From positions 62,001 through 126,000 of the forward strand of contig NZ_LWQT01000038.1 of assembly GCF_001650715.1 (NCBI RefSeq): DNA of 64,000 nt, given 5' to 3'. Below the pieces are notes generated by a model. It was not told the origin of the DNA. It saw only the letters and a program-made list of their open reading frames with translations, and searched no databases. Positions within the stretch are counted from its first letter, which is position 1. Every line of letters starts with the position of its first letter. This document shows positions 53,671 to 63,192 of this stretch, piece after piece. Made by a program: the position numbers and the translations under genes. Origin of the DNA: Paramagnetospirillum marisnigri (lineage in GTDB: Bacteria > Pseudomonadota > Alphaproteobacteria > Rhodospirillales > Magnetospirillaceae).

Positions 53671-55341
53671 ATGAGTCTGAAGCTCCCCAAAGCCCTGGTC
53701 CTGGCGATTTCGATGGTTGCGGCCTTGGCCGCCGCCATGGGCGACGCCTGGGCGGCCTCGGCCTCCGGAGCCCGTCTGGGACTGCATGGCGAGGGCGTTA
53801 CCCGGTTCGTGGTCGATCTGTCGGAGTCCATCGACTTCAAGGTCTCCACCCGCCTCGATCCCTATCGGGTGGTGATCGAGGCCCCCGGCGTCGATTGGGT
53901 CGGAACACCCGGCATCGCCAAGCCCTGGGGCTCTGTCAACGGCATGCGGGCCGAGAACGGGCGCATCGTTCTCGATCTGCGCAAGCCCGCCCTGGTCAAG
54001 TCATCCTTCCTGATCCCGCCGCGTGACACGATGGGCTGGCGCCTGGTGGTGGATTTGGCCGAGACCACCCACGAGGCCTTCCAGGCCGCCGCCGATGGGG
54101 CCGCGCCGGTGCTGCGCCCCCCCGCCCCGCGTCAGGCCGTTGCCAAGACGACGCCCGCCAAGGCCCCGCCCGTGCTCAAGGCGCCACCGCCGATGGTCGA
54201 GGAGCCCCCCGCCGTGGCAGAAACCGCCATGCCGGTTCAGGTGGCGAGCGATCGCCCCGCCTCCAAGATCGTGCTGACCAGTCCCAATGCCTCGGCTGCG
54301 GCCGTGGCGCCCCTCCCGGCCCCCCCGCCCGCCGTGCCGATGCCGGTGGCGGCCCAGCCCCAGCCCCAGCCCCAGCCTCAGCCCCAGCCCGTGGCCGAGC
54401 CCGTCGCCGCCGCTCCGCCAGCCGCGGCGCCGATGCCGTTGGCGCGGCCGCTGGAACGGCCGCAACGCGGCGCCCCCATGATCTCGGCCCCCATGCCGCC
54501 GCCGCCCGAACGGCCCGTTTCCGCCCCGCCGCCGGTTCAACCGGTTGTGGCGGCGCCGCAACCGGCTCCGGTCACCCAGGCGGTGATGACCGCTCCCAAT
54601 CCGGCTCCCCCCACCGCCGGAAGCGGTGCGGCCAAGGCCAAGGATGGCGTGCCGGTGATCGTGATCGATCCCGGCCATGGAGGTGTCGATCCCGGTGCCA
54701 TCGGTGTCTCGGGCATCTATGAAAAGCACATCACCCTGGCCATGGCGCGCGAGTTGAAGACGGCGCTGGAGAAGGGCGGGCGCTATCGTGTCCACCTGAC
54801 CCGCGACCGCGACGTCTTCATCCGATTGCGCGAACGCGTCACCCTGGCCCGGCAACAGGGCGCCGACCTGTTCATCTCGCTGCACGCCGACGCGGTGCAA
54901 AATCCCCAGATCAGGGGCCTGTCGGTCTATACCCTGTCCCAGAACGCCTCGGACGCCGAGGCGCAGGCCCTGGCGGAAAAGGAAAACAAGGCCGACCTGA
55001 TCGCCGGTGTCGATCTCAGCCATGAATCCCCTGATGTGGCGGGCATCCTGATCGACCTCGCCCAGCGCGAGACCATGAACCGCTCGGCCGGATTCGCCAC
55101 CGAACTGGTGGACGAGGTCGGCCAGGAAATGGACCTGCTGGGCAATACCCACCGTTTCGCCGGTTTCGCGGTGCTGAAGGCCCCGGACGTCCCGGCGGTG
55201 CTGGTGGAGATGGGCTATCTGTCCAACGATTTCGAGGAAAAGCAGCTGCGCCAGCCCCAGTACCGGGCGCGGCTGGCCAAGGCCATGGCCAAGGCGGTGG
55301 AACGCTATTTCCCGCCGTCGCTGAAGGCGAAGCGGCCTTAG
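53671..55341 (+). CDS. amiC: N-acetylmuramoyl-L-alanine amidase with AMIN domain
   Basis: A 556-residue periplasmic enzyme that cuts peptide stems from peptidoglycan during cell separation. A signal peptide (LVLAISMVAALAAAMGDAWA) is followed by an AMIN domain at about residues 32-130 (ARLGLHGEGVTRFVVDLSE, then LDPYRVVIEAPGVDW), which targets the septum. A 190-residue Pro/Ala linker includes QPQPQPQPQPQP, encoded by a short CAGCCC repeat near 54,355-54,390. The amidase_3 domain spans about residues 328-548 with the zinc ligands in DPGHGGVDPGA, IYEKHITL and SLHADA, and the catalytic Glu in LVEMGYLSN. It is followed by a secreted small protein and PBP1A. Confidence 0.93.
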   Translation: MSLKLPKALVLAISMVAALAAAMGDAWAASASGARLGLHGEGVTRFVVDLSESIDFKVSTRLDPYRVVIEAPGVDWVGTPGIAKPWGSVNGMRAENGRIVLDLRKPALVKSSFLIPPRDTMGWRLVVDLAETTHEAFQAAADGAAPVLRPPAPRQAVAKTTPAKAPPVLKAPPPMVEEPPAVAETAMPVQVASDRPASKIVLTSPNASAAAVAPLPAPPPAVPMPVAAQPQPQPQPQPQPVAEPVAAAPPAAAPMPLARPLERPQRGAPMISAPMPPPPERPVSAPPPVQPVVAAPQPAPVTQAVMTAPNPAPPTAGSGAAKAKDGVPVIVIDPGHGGVDPGAIGVSGIYEKHITLAMARELKTALEKGGRYRVHLTRDRDVFIRLRERVTLARQQGADLFISLHADAVQNPQIRGLSVYTLSQNASDAEAQALAEKENKADLIAGVDLSHESPDVAGILIDLAQRETMNRSAGFATELVDEVGQEMDLLGNTHRFAGFAVLKAPDVPAVLVEMGYLSNDFEEKQLRQPQYRARLAKAMAKAVERYFPPSLKAKRP

Positions 55342-55342
55342 A

Positions 55343-55669
55343 ATGGGTCTGCGCCTCGTCGTCCTGGCCGCCGCCACCGTCCTGCTGACCCAGGCGGGAG
55401 CCGCCGAGGCCGGTCCCAAGCCCGACAATCTGTGCCTGACCTGTCCCCGGCCGGAACCGGCCTGCTGGATGGTGGTCTATCGCTGGCAGGACTACAACCT
55501 GAAGGCGGATTACGGCACCATCGTCGTCACCACCGCCGGGCCTCCCCCCGACGAGCAGGACAAGGAGCGGGCGCGCCAGCGGATTTTGCGCACATTGCCG
55601 CCCAATCATACCGTCGCCATTACCAAGAGCAGCCGCATCGCCTGCCCTCCGGGAGCGCGGGTGGAGTAG
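55343..55669 (+). CDS. Small secreted protein with conserved cysteines, function unknown
   Basis: A 108-residue protein starting one base after the amidase stop, so probably translated with it. A signal peptide (LVVLAAATVLLTQAGAAEA) is followed by DNLCLTCPRPEPACWMVVYRWQDYNLKADYGTIVV with three clustered Cys, a central charged helix and a C-terminal Cys (SSRIACPPG). The pattern of four Cys suggests disulfides in the periplasm. I do not recognise the family. The setting between the amidase and PBP1A hints at an envelope role. Confidence 0.68.
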   Translation: MGLRLVVLAAATVLLTQAGAAEAGPKPDNLCLTCPRPEPACWMVVYRWQDYNLKADYGTIVVTTAGPPPDEQDKERARQRILRTLPPNHTVAITKSSRIACPPGARVE

Positions 55670-55767
55670 TTTAACCGCTCTCCACTTGACGGCGGCGGGG
55701 CGGACAAGCTACCACCGGGGCCAGACCGGCCGATGGCCTGCCGGAGTCGATCGGACCCCGTCTCGCG

Positions 55768-58314
55768 ATGTATCGCTTCTTTCTTGGCATGATTTCCCTG
55801 CTGATCCTGTTGGCCATCGTGGCGGCGGGTGGGGCTCTGTTCGTGTTCTGGCATTTCGGCCGGGGCCTGCCCGATTATCACCAGCTGGCTCATTACGAGC
55901 CACCGATCACCACCCGCGTCTATGGCGGCGATGGTCGGCTGGTGGCGGAGTACGCGGTGGAAAAGCGCATCTTCGTCCCGCTGGAGGCCATTCCCCAGAC
56001 GGTGAAGGACGCCTTCCTCTCGGCCGAGGACAAGAATTTCTATAGCCATGCCGGCATCGACCCGGTGGGCATCGCGCGCGCCATCGTGGTCAATCTGCGC
56101 AACCGGGGCAAGGGTGCCGACCGCCGCCCGGTGGGCGCCTCGACCATTACCCAGCAGGTGGCCAAGAATTTCCTGCTGACCAACGAGGTCTCCATCGAGC
56201 GCAAGGTCAAGGAAGCCATCCTGGCGCTGCGCATCGAGCGCACCTTCTCCAAGGACCATATCCTGGAGTTGTATCTGAACGAGATCTATCTCGGCGTCGG
56301 CTCCTATGGCGTGGCGGCCGCCGCGCTGAACTATTTCGACAAGGGCCTGGACGAGTTGAACCCGGCCGAGGCCGCCTATCTCGCCGCCTTGCCCAAGGCC
56401 CCCAACAATTACAACCCCCATCGTCACTATCAGGCCGCCAAGGAGCGCCGTGACTGGGTGTTGGGCCGCATGTTCGAGGACGGCAAGATCACCCAGGCCG
56501 AGTATCAGGCCAATGTGGTGGCCGCCCTGGAAGTGCGGTCGCGCAAGGAGATGCAGGCGACCCAGGGCGCCGACTACTTCGCCGAGGACATCCGCCGCGA
56601 ACTGGCCGCCAAATACGGCGAATCGGCGCTGTACAAGGGCGGTCTGGTGGTGCGCGCCTCCATGGACGCCACGCTTCAGGCGGTGGGATCGAAGGTGCTG
56701 CGCCAGGGACTGGCCGCCTATGACCGCCGCCATGGCTATCGTGGTCCGCTGACCCGCATTCCGGTCTCCAACAACTGGCCGCAACTGCTGGCCGGGGTGG
56801 CCAAGCCCGGTGGCGCCAATGAAACCTGGGAAACCGCCGTGGTCATCGGCCTCAACGACCACGAGGTCACCCTGGGCCTAGTCGGCAACCGCACCGGCAA
56901 GCTGCCCTTCGCCGAGATGAAATGGGCGCGGCCCACCCTGGAAAAGCAGGCCTATGGCCCCATGCCGCATCGCCCCGGCGACGTCTTCGGCCAGGGCGAC
57001 GTGATCCTGGTGGAGCCGGTGGAGAAGGCCGACGACGGCAAGGCCTATCCCGCCCACACCTATACCCTGCGTCAGGTCCCCAAGGTCGAGGGCGCCCTGG
57101 TGGCCATCGATCCCCATACCGGCCGAGTCCTGGCCATGGTGGGGGGCTGGTCCTACGGCAAGAGCCAGTTCAACCGCGCCAGCCAGGCCCTGCGCCAGCC
57201 GGGGTCGTCGTTCAAGCCCTTCATCTATCTGACGGCGCTGGAAAGCGGCTATACACCCTCCTCGCTGGTCCTCGATGCTCCCATCGCCCTGCCCCAGGGG
57301 CCGGGCCTGCCCCTGTGGCGGCCCAAGAACTACAGTGACGACTATCTGGGGCCGACCACGCTGCGCGTCGGCATCGAGAAGTCGCGCAACCTGATGACCG
57401 TGCGCCTGGCCCAGGCCATCGGCATGGAAAAGGTGGCCGACTATTCCCAGCGCTTCGGCATCTATGACAATCTGCCCCGCCAGCTGTCCATGGCGCTGGG
57501 CGCGGGCGAGACCACGCCGCTCAGGCTGACCGCTGCCTATGCCATGCTGGTCAACGGCGGCAAGAAGGTGCGCCCGACCCTGATCGACCGTATCCAGGAC
57601 CGCAACGGCAAGACCATCTTCAGCCACGACCTGCGCTTTTGCGATGGCTGCTCGGCCAGCCGCTTCTCGGGGCAGGACATGCCGGTGCTGCCCGATATCC
57701 GCGAGCAGTTGGTGGACCCGGTTTCGGCCTATCAGATGGTCAATATCATGGAAGGCGTGGTCCAGCGCGGTACCGGCACCTCCATCCGGGCGGTGGGCAA
57801 GCCCCTGGCGGGCAAGACCGGCACCTCCAACGATTCCAACGATGTCTGGTTCGTCGGCTTCTCGCCCGATCTGGCGGTGGGGGTGTTCGTGGGCTTCGAT
57901 GACCCCGCTTCCCTGGGGCCCAAGGAAACCGGCGGCTCCATCGCCGCCCCCATTTTCCGCGATTTCATGACGGAAGCGTTGAAGGGCAAGCCGCCGACCC
58001 CGTTCCGGGTGCCGCCGGGCGTGCGGCTGGTCCGGGTCAACGCCACCACCGGCAAGCCCGCCATGCCCGGCGATCCCAAGACCATCTACGAGGCCTTCAA
58101 GGGCGACGACCGCATGCCCGGCGACGAGGAAGAGGTGTTGGAAGGCGGCGGAACCCTGGATGGCGGTTTCAGCTTCGCCCCCTATCTCGGCACCGAGGAA
58201 GGCGCGGCCTCGGCCGTGTCGCCCCAGGGCGGTGTTCCGGCCGGGGCCGGCGGACAGCCGATGCCGCCACCGGCGGCGGTCGGCCCGGCGCCATCGGCGG
58301 GTGGGCTGTATTAG
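55768..58314 (+). CDS. mrcA: Penicillin-binding protein 1A (bifunctional glycosyltransferase/transpeptidase)
   Basis: An 848-residue class A PBP that builds and cross-links peptidoglycan. An N-terminal anchor (residues about 8-28) is followed by the GT51 domain with AFLSAEDKNFYSHAGID (catalytic Glu near residue 87), GASTITQQVAKNFLLTNE and RIERTFSKDHILELYLNEIYLG. An OB-type insert precedes the transpeptidase, which has the active Ser in GSSFKPFIY (near residue 479), the SRN motif in EKSRNLMTV and KTGTSND (near 682). The C-terminal tail is Gly/Pro-rich. It is only 98 bases after the small secreted protein gene. The 3' end overlaps the histidine kinase gene by 4 bases. Confidence 0.96.
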   Translation: MYRFFLGMISLLILLAIVAAGGALFVFWHFGRGLPDYHQLAHYEPPITTRVYGGDGRLVAEYAVEKRIFVPLEAIPQTVKDAFLSAEDKNFYSHAGIDPVGIARAIVVNLRNRGKGADRRPVGASTITQQVAKNFLLTNEVSIERKVKEAILALRIERTFSKDHILELYLNEIYLGVGSYGVAAAALNYFDKGLDELNPAEAAYLAALPKAPNNYNPHRHYQAAKERRDWVLGRMFEDGKITQAEYQANVVAALEVRSRKEMQATQGADYFAEDIRRELAAKYGESALYKGGLVVRASMDATLQAVGSKVLRQGLAAYDRRHGYRGPLTRIPVSNNWPQLLAGVAKPGGANETWETAVVIGLNDHEVTLGLVGNRTGKLPFAEMKWARPTLEKQAYGPMPHRPGDVFGQGDVILVEPVEKADDGKAYPAHTYTLRQVPKVEGALVAIDPHTGRVLAMVGGWSYGKSQFNRASQALRQPGSSFKPFIYLTALESGYTPSSLVLDAPIALPQGPGLPLWRPKNYSDDYLGPTTLRVGIEKSRNLMTVRLAQAIGMEKVADYSQRFGIYDNLPRQLSMALGAGETTPLRLTAAYAMLVNGGKKVRPTLIDRIQDRNGKTIFSHDLRFCDGCSASRFSGQDMPVLPDIREQLVDPVSAYQMVNIMEGVVQRGTGTSIRAVGKPLAGKTGTSNDSNDVWFVGFSPDLAVGVFVGFDDPASLGPKETGGSIAAPIFRDFMTEALKGKPPTPFRVPPGVRLVRVNATTGKPAMPGDPKTIYEAFKGDDRMPGDEEEVLEGGGTLDGGFSFAPYLGTEEGAASAVSPQGGVPAGAGGQPMPPPAAVGPAPSAGGLY

Positions 58315-60026
58315 GACGCTTGCTCGGCGGCGTCGGGCTCATCGCGCAGGGTGAAATAGAAGGTCGATCCTTCGCCGGGAACCGACTCCACCCACATGGT
58401 TCCACCATGGATGTCGACGATCTTGCGGCAAATGGCCAGTCCAATGCCGGTGCCCTCGTATTTTCCGCGGGGGTGCAGGCGCTGGAACAGCTTGAAGATG
58501 CGGTCGTAATACTGCTGCTCGATGCCGATGCCGTTATCGGCCACGGAAAAGCACCACTGCGACTGCTGGCGTTCGGCGGCGAGGGTGATGCGGGGGGGGC
58601 GGTCGGGATGGCGATACTTGATGGCGTTTCCGACCAGATTCTGGATCAGGCGGGTGAATTGCAGCCGATCGGCATGGATGACGGGAAGCGAGTCCGCCGT
58701 TATAACCGCGCCGCTCTCCTTGATAGCGATGGCCAGATTGGCCAAGGCTTGTGACACCGCCTCCGAACTGTCGAATTCGACCACGGCATGGCCTTTGCCG
58801 CCGACCCGGGAATACTCCAGCAGATGCAGGATGATGGCCTGCATGCGGTTGACGCCGTCCACCATGAAGCCGATGAATTCAACGGCCTCGGAATCCAGCT
58901 TTCCCTTGTAACGGCGCTCCAGCAATTGGGCATAGCTGGCGATCATGCGGAGCGGTTCCTGCAGGTCATGGGACGCCACATAGGCGAATTCCTGCAGATC
59001 GGCATTGGACAGGGCCAGCTGTTTGCTCTTTTCCTGCAATTCGGCCTTGGCTTGCTCCAGATCGTCGATCTGGCGCCGCATGTCCTGGGTCTGGACGATG
59101 ATGCCCCCCGTCAAGGGACGTAAAACCAGCAACAGACCGATGACTCCGGCCATGGCCAAGCCGATGGCCGACAGTGTCACCACCAGGACCAGCGTATCGA
59201 CCGAGGCGGTTGCCTCGCCTTTGTCCATGCGCATCACCAGGGCCCATTCGGTCCCGGGGATGGGGGTGGCGACCAGGATGGGGTCCCTGGTGGCGTCGAA
59301 GCGGGTCTGCTGGCCGTTCGCGGCGGCGGCGATGCGGCTGACGGGATCGTCCTGGGCGAGGCGCGCTCCCGCCTGGATGCGATCGCGGCCAAACGGGATC
59401 AGCAATTGGGGCGGGCTTTGCGTCAAGACGATGGCCATGTCGCCGGTAGTGCCCAGGCCGCTTTCGTCTCGCAGGATACCAACCAGCCGACGGGCGTCGA
59501 TCAGGGCCAGATCGGTTCCCAGCCGCTGGCCACCGCGGCTGATGATGGGGGCCGCCACCACCACATAGGGCAGGTTGTCGATGACCATGGGCGGCGTGAT
59601 GATGGGACGGCTCGAGTCCGGCCCCGGCAGGGCGGCGTGGGACCAGTCGAATTTCTGGCCGATGGCGACCACCAGTTCGCCCTTGGCCCCCAGGCGAACG
59701 ATGCCCATCAACTCGGCCGACAGGTTGAGGGCATCCAGCAGCTTGTCGCGGGTGAAGTCGGAGACCGAGGCAAGGTCTATCCTGCCGTCGTGGTATTCCG
59801 CCAGCTTGTCGCGGATGACGGTGCGGCTGGTGATCTGTTGCGCCAAGCCTCGCCCGCGTGACAGGAACTCCTCGGCGGCCATGGCTTTCAATTCGACCAT
59901 GTGGCCGAGGGAGCCATAGGCGGCATCGCGCAGGGTGATTGCCAGTGGCCCCACACTGGCGCCGGTAATGACCAGGCAAATGGCCGTCATAACCGCAGCC
60001 GAATATATGGCGATGGAGCGCCGCAA
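58311..60026 (-). CDS. Membrane sensor histidine kinase (paralogue 1)
   Basis: A 571-residue kinase. Residues about 9-30 and about 270-300 (VVTLSAIGLAMAGVIGLLLVLRPL) are membrane segments flanking a periplasmic sensor of about 240 residues of Cache-like type. A coiled linker (QIDDLEQAKAELQEKSKQLALSNADLQEF) leads to HisKA with phospho-acceptor His353 in VASHDLQEPLRM. The ATPase has NLVGNAIKYRHPDRPP, DNGIGIEQQYYDRIF and GTGIGLAICRKIV. The coordinate given is a TTG start; a CTG start at 60050, 5 bases after GGAGG and reading LAEINAERLRRSI, is an attractive alternative. No response regulator is adjacent. It is closely related to the next gene. Confidence 0.87.
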   Translation of the reverse strand: MRRSIAIYSAAVMTAICLVITGASVGPLAITLRDAAYGSLGHMVELKAMAAEEFLSRGRGLAQQITSRTVIRDKLAEYHDGRIDLASVSDFTRDKLLDALNLSAELMGIVRLGAKGELVVAIGQKFDWSHAALPGPDSSRPIITPPMVIDNLPYVVVAAPIISRGGQRLGTDLALIDARRLVGILRDESGLGTTGDMAIVLTQSPPQLLIPFGRDRIQAGARLAQDDPVSRIAAAANGQQTRFDATRDPILVATPIPGTEWALVMRMDKGEATASVDTLVLVVTLSAIGLAMAGVIGLLLVLRPLTGGIIVQTQDMRRQIDDLEQAKAELQEKSKQLALSNADLQEFAYVASHDLQEPLRMIASYAQLLERRYKGKLDSEAVEFIGFMVDGVNRMQAIILHLLEYSRVGGKGHAVVEFDSSEAVSQALANLAIAIKESGAVITADSLPVIHADRLQFTRLIQNLVGNAIKYRHPDRPPRITLAAERQQSQWCFSVADNGIGIEQQYYDRIFKLFQRLHPRGKYEGTGIGLAICRKIVDIHGGTMWVESVPGEGSTFYFTLRDEPDAAEQAS

Positions 60027-60141
60027 TCGCTCCGCGTTGATTTCTGCCAGCCCCGCCTCCTGCCATGGCAGTGAAGAATCAGAATCTTATCCGTATTGGA
60101 TAGGAACGAGAATGTGTATTCAACTGGCTTGATTGATGCGT

Positions 60142-61815
60142 CTAGGCGGCTTGTGATGCGTCGCGCAGGGTAAAGAAGAAGGTGGTGCCCTGGCCCGGTT
60201 GCGAGGTGACCCAGATGGTGCCGCCAAGGCGCTGGACGATACGGCGGCACAAGGCCAGCCCGATGCCGGTTCCCCCTGGGAATTTGATGGGCTCCAGGCG
60301 CTGGAAGATGACGAAGATCTTCTCGAAGTAATCCGCTTCGATGCCGATGCCGTCATCACGCACCGCGATGCGCCAAGTGGACCGCTCCCCGGGTTCGGCG
60401 GCGATCTCGATGCGCGGCGGCCGGTCGGGATGATGATAGGTCAGGGCGTTTTCGATCAGGTTCTGGAACAGGCTTTCCATCTGGTGGCGTTCGGCAAGGA
60501 CCTTGGGCAGGCGGCCCGAGATGGTGATCTGGCCCGCCACCGCCTCTATGGAGGGGGCGAGTTTGGCCTGGACGGCGGCGACGACCTCTTCAAGGTCGAC
60601 GGGAAGCAGTACCGGCGGAGACGTGGACACGCGGGCATAATTCAGCAGGTCCGGAATCATGGTGGACAAATGCTTGGTGCCGCCGACGATGAAGTCGATG
60701 AACTCGTCGGCGTCGTTATCCAGCCGCCCCTTGTAGCGTCGGGCCAGCAACTGGGCATAGCCGGTGATATTGCGCAGCGGAGTCTGCAGGTCGTGGGAGG
60801 CGACATAGGCGAACTGTTCGAGATCGGCATTGGATCGGGCCAGTTCCTCGGTCCGCCACTCCAAGGCCCGCCAGGTCCGCAGCAACCCGACGGCCCCCAG
60901 GCTGGTGACCACCAGGAAGGCGGCGGCCAGGGCCAGGATCTTCACCGCCTCGTGGCGCCATTCCCCGAGATAGTCCTCGGTTGCCAGCCCCACCAGCGTG
61001 ATCAGCGGGTAATTGGCGATGGGCTGATACGAGAAGGTACGGTTGATGCCGTCGGCTCCCGCCACCGCCTGATAGGTGCCACCCTTGGGGTTGGCGGTGA
61101 TCCGGGAGCGGAAGGTGTCGGAGACCTTGGTCTGGCCGACATAACCGGCATGGGGAAAACGGGCCAGCAGATCGAATTCCCGGCTGGCGTCGCCGCGCAT
61201 GACCACGGTTCCCTTGGGGCCGACTTCCAGGTCGTTGAACTTGCGCTCGAACCAATCGATGGTGACCGGGGCAAAGACAACGCCGCCGAAGCCGCCTCCG
61301 GGCAGATCCATCCTGCGGGCGAAAATCAGCACCCACTTGCTGCTCACCCGTCCCAGGATCGGCTGCGAAATGGCGAAGCCGGTTCCCGGCTTGTCGCGCA
61401 ATTGCAGGAAATAGTCGCGATCCAGGACGGAGATTCCCGGCGGGACGCCCCCCGAACCCGCGACAATATTGCCTGACGGATCAGCAAAACGCACGCTGTC
61501 GGCCATGGGCAGGCGGGACTGCAGACGGGTGAGGAAGGGTTCCAGTTCATGGGGGGTGTTGGCGATCCCCGTCCCGCGCAGGCGTTCCACTTCATCCAGA
61601 ACGGAGCGAAGCGCCAGATCGATATAGTCGATATCGCCCGCGATGCTTTGCGAGACCAGGCGGTTGGTGTTCCGGGAGCTCACCTCGGCCCGGTCCTGGT
61701 ATTGGCGGTAGCTGGCGTCCAAGGCCACCCAGGCCAGGGCCAGGACCAACAGGTTGACGAAGGCCAGCAAAGCGACCGCACGCCATCGCGATACCCCCAG
61801 TCGCAAGGCCACCAC
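60142..61815 (-). CDS. Membrane sensor histidine kinase (paralogue 2)
   Basis: A 557-residue kinase from GTG 61815, chosen for its GGGGGAG ribosome site 5 bases upstream; GTG 61851 is an alternative. It has a first membrane segment (VALLAFVNLLVLALAWVAL), a Cache-type periplasmic sensor (residues about 45-270, with SVRFADPSGNIVAGSGGVPPG and DRDYFLQLRDKPGTG), and a second membrane segment (ILALAAAFLVVTSLGAVGLL). HisKA has His341 in VASHDLQTPLRNITGY. The ATPase contains NLIENALTYHHPDRPPRIE, DDGIGIEADYFEKIF and GTGIGLALCRRIV. Cytoplasmic parts match paralogue 1 strongly, while the sensors differ. No response regulator is next to it. Confidence 0.88.
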   Translation of the reverse strand: MVALRLGVSRWRAVALLAFVNLLVLALAWVALDASYRQYQDRAEVSSRNTNRLVSQSIAGDIDYIDLALRSVLDEVERLRGTGIANTPHELEPFLTRLQSRLPMADSVRFADPSGNIVAGSGGVPPGISVLDRDYFLQLRDKPGTGFAISQPILGRVSSKWVLIFARRMDLPGGGFGGVVFAPVTIDWFERKFNDLEVGPKGTVVMRGDASREFDLLARFPHAGYVGQTKVSDTFRSRITANPKGGTYQAVAGADGINRTFSYQPIANYPLITLVGLATEDYLGEWRHEAVKILALAAAFLVVTSLGAVGLLRTWRALEWRTEELARSNADLEQFAYVASHDLQTPLRNITGYAQLLARRYKGRLDNDADEFIDFIVGGTKHLSTMIPDLLNYARVSTSPPVLLPVDLEEVVAAVQAKLAPSIEAVAGQITISGRLPKVLAERHQMESLFQNLIENALTYHHPDRPPRIEIAAEPGERSTWRIAVRDDGIGIEADYFEKIFVIFQRLEPIKFPGGTGIGLALCRRIVQRLGGTIWVTSQPGQGTTFFFTLRDASQAA

Positions 61816-62025
61816 GGTTGCTCCCCCCCAATTGCACCGTTTAAAACTCACCCCATAAGCCTACACCATTTGTGCGCGGGGGAGAACGGGCAAGCGGCCA
61901 ACCGGGCGGTTCCCTTGATCAGGGAATCCGCCAACAACCGCCTGTCTCAACCGTGGAGACGGCTGAGGAATCCAGCGGTTTCATCCGGCAGGCCGTCCAC
62001 GGTCGAAGCCGATTAGCGGGCGCTC

Positions 62026-62125
62026 CAGATCACCCGAATGGTACCGGAAACCTTGTCGGGCCGGGCCGCCATTTCCTCGATATTGGAGGCAATTTCCCGG
62101 ATCGACGCGTCTGCTGCTGGATGGC
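62026..62125 (-). pseudogene. Possible remnant of a chemoreceptor (MCP) C-terminus
   Basis: On the minus strand an open stretch reads SIREIASNIEEMAARPDKVSG, then TIRVIWSAR and a stop. The first part resembles the end of a methyl-accepting chemotaxis signalling domain (a helix of the EIA.NIEE type), which would normally be much longer. No start or upstream gene body is present. It lies in a 415-base gap between the second kinase and the small membrane protein, which otherwise shows no gene. The call is tentative. Confidence 0.35.
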
Positions 62126-62230
62126 GCCAAAGGCCAAGCGGGAAATATAACCTTAGTCTTGTATTGTATCTTTGCTAATGTTGATGGCCAGCTCTGCGCC
62201 GAATGGGTAAATGTCCGAGGAAGTCCGCTG

Positions 62231-62869
62231 ATGATCGAGTTCCTGCCGCTTCTCCAGGCTTCGGTACTGCTGCCGGTATTGTGGCTGCTGCCGGGGATTG
62301 CCCTGCTGATTCTCCTGCTGCGTATCGTGGCGCGACGGCTGCGAAGCCCGTTGGCCGAGACCGCGCTGGACAGCCTGATGGCCGAGGCAAGGCAGCAACA
62401 GCCGGAACGGGCCGAGGCCGAGATTGTCGGCGCGCTGCGGCGAGATCCGGCCCTGGTCGAGCACGCCATCGCCGCCGTCGGACGGCGGCACCCGACCCTG
62501 CCGGTGTTTTCCGGGTCGTGGCGGTTCCGGATGGTGTTGCGCCATCGGCTGGAAATGCTGGAGCGGCAATGCCGCGGCGCTCACTCCCCATCCCGCGGCG
62601 TTCACTCCCCATCCCATGGCGGTCTGGTGGCGGGACTGGTCCTGCTGGGGATCGGGGGGCCGGTCCTGCTCGGCAGCGGCCTGTTCACCGCCCAATCCGT
62701 CTGGCAAGGCATGGCCAACACCGACAGGAGCATCGAGGTCTTCTACGCCGCCTTCATCTTGTTTGGGGGCGTGGCCACCCTGGCGGGGGGGGCCTTCTGC
62801 CTGGGGGGCGGCTGGCTGCTGCTCCGGTATCGCAAGGCGAAGCGAGGCGAGGCTACGCCGCGCTCCTGA
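62231..62869 (+). CDS. Small multi-pass membrane protein, function unknown
   Basis: A 212-residue protein from ATG 62231, which follows GAGGAAG. Residues about 5-32 form a membrane helix (VLLPVLWLLPGIALLILLLRIV), followed by a cytoplasmic helical part (ALDSLMAEARQQQPERAEAEIVGAL). Two more membrane helices lie near residues 133-155 and 173-200. A HSPSRGVHSPSHG repeat near residues 118-130 is encoded by a tandem DNA duplication at about 62,577-62,620. I recognise no family. The gene is isolated. Confidence 0.62.
   Translation: MIEFLPLLQASVLLPVLWLLPGIALLILLLRIVARRLRSPLAETALDSLMAEARQQQPERAEAEIVGALRRDPALVEHAIAAVGRRHPTLPVFSGSWRFRMVLRHRLEMLERQCRGAHSPSRGVHSPSHGGLVAGLVLLGIGGPVLLGSGLFTAQSVWQGMANTDRSIEVFYAAFILFGGVATLAGGAFCLGGGWLLLRYRKAKRGEATPRS
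62577..62620. repeat. Tandem duplication of about 21 bases in the membrane protein gene
   Basis: GGCGCTCACTCCCCATCCCG is followed directly by a near copy (GGCGTTCACTCCCCATCCCA). It encodes the HSPSRG-VHSPSHG doublet in frame. Likely from replication slippage. Confidence 0.7.
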
Positions 62870-63056
62870 GACCGGCCGCCTTGTCGTCGCTGGCGGAGGC
62901 AAGCGGCGTCACCGTGGCATCGCAGCCCCCGACATCCTTCCAGTATCCGCAGCTGGAAAGCGCGATCCAGCGGGCTTCGTCCGCGTTATCGGCGCTGACC
63001 TCAAGAACTTCCGGCTTGGCCGGCTCCCGGGTGATGGAAACAAGAAACTTCGGCAT
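62853..63056 (-). CDS. Small hypothetical protein
   Basis: A 67-residue protein from ATG 63056, 8 bases after AGGAG. It reads MPKFLVSITREPAKPEVLEV, then ADNADEARWIALSSCGYWKDVGGC, with two Cys and a basic/Ala-rich end. It resembles small soluble alphaproteobacterial proteins of unknown role. It converges on the membrane protein gene with a 17-base overlap of the ends. Confidence 0.6.
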   Translation of the reverse strand: MPKFLVSITREPAKPEVLEVSADNADEARWIALSSCGYWKDVGGCDATVTPLASASDDKAAGLRSAA

Positions 63057-63192
63057 TGCCGATCTCCTATAAGGCACGTTCCCGCATGGGTCTCTTTTGC
63101 CCGTATTCACGGCGAAAGTGGTTCCTGAAGTTCACATTCCGGCCATGCGAAATTGCTGCCATGCACAAATGTTGTGTCATGGAACATTTGGG

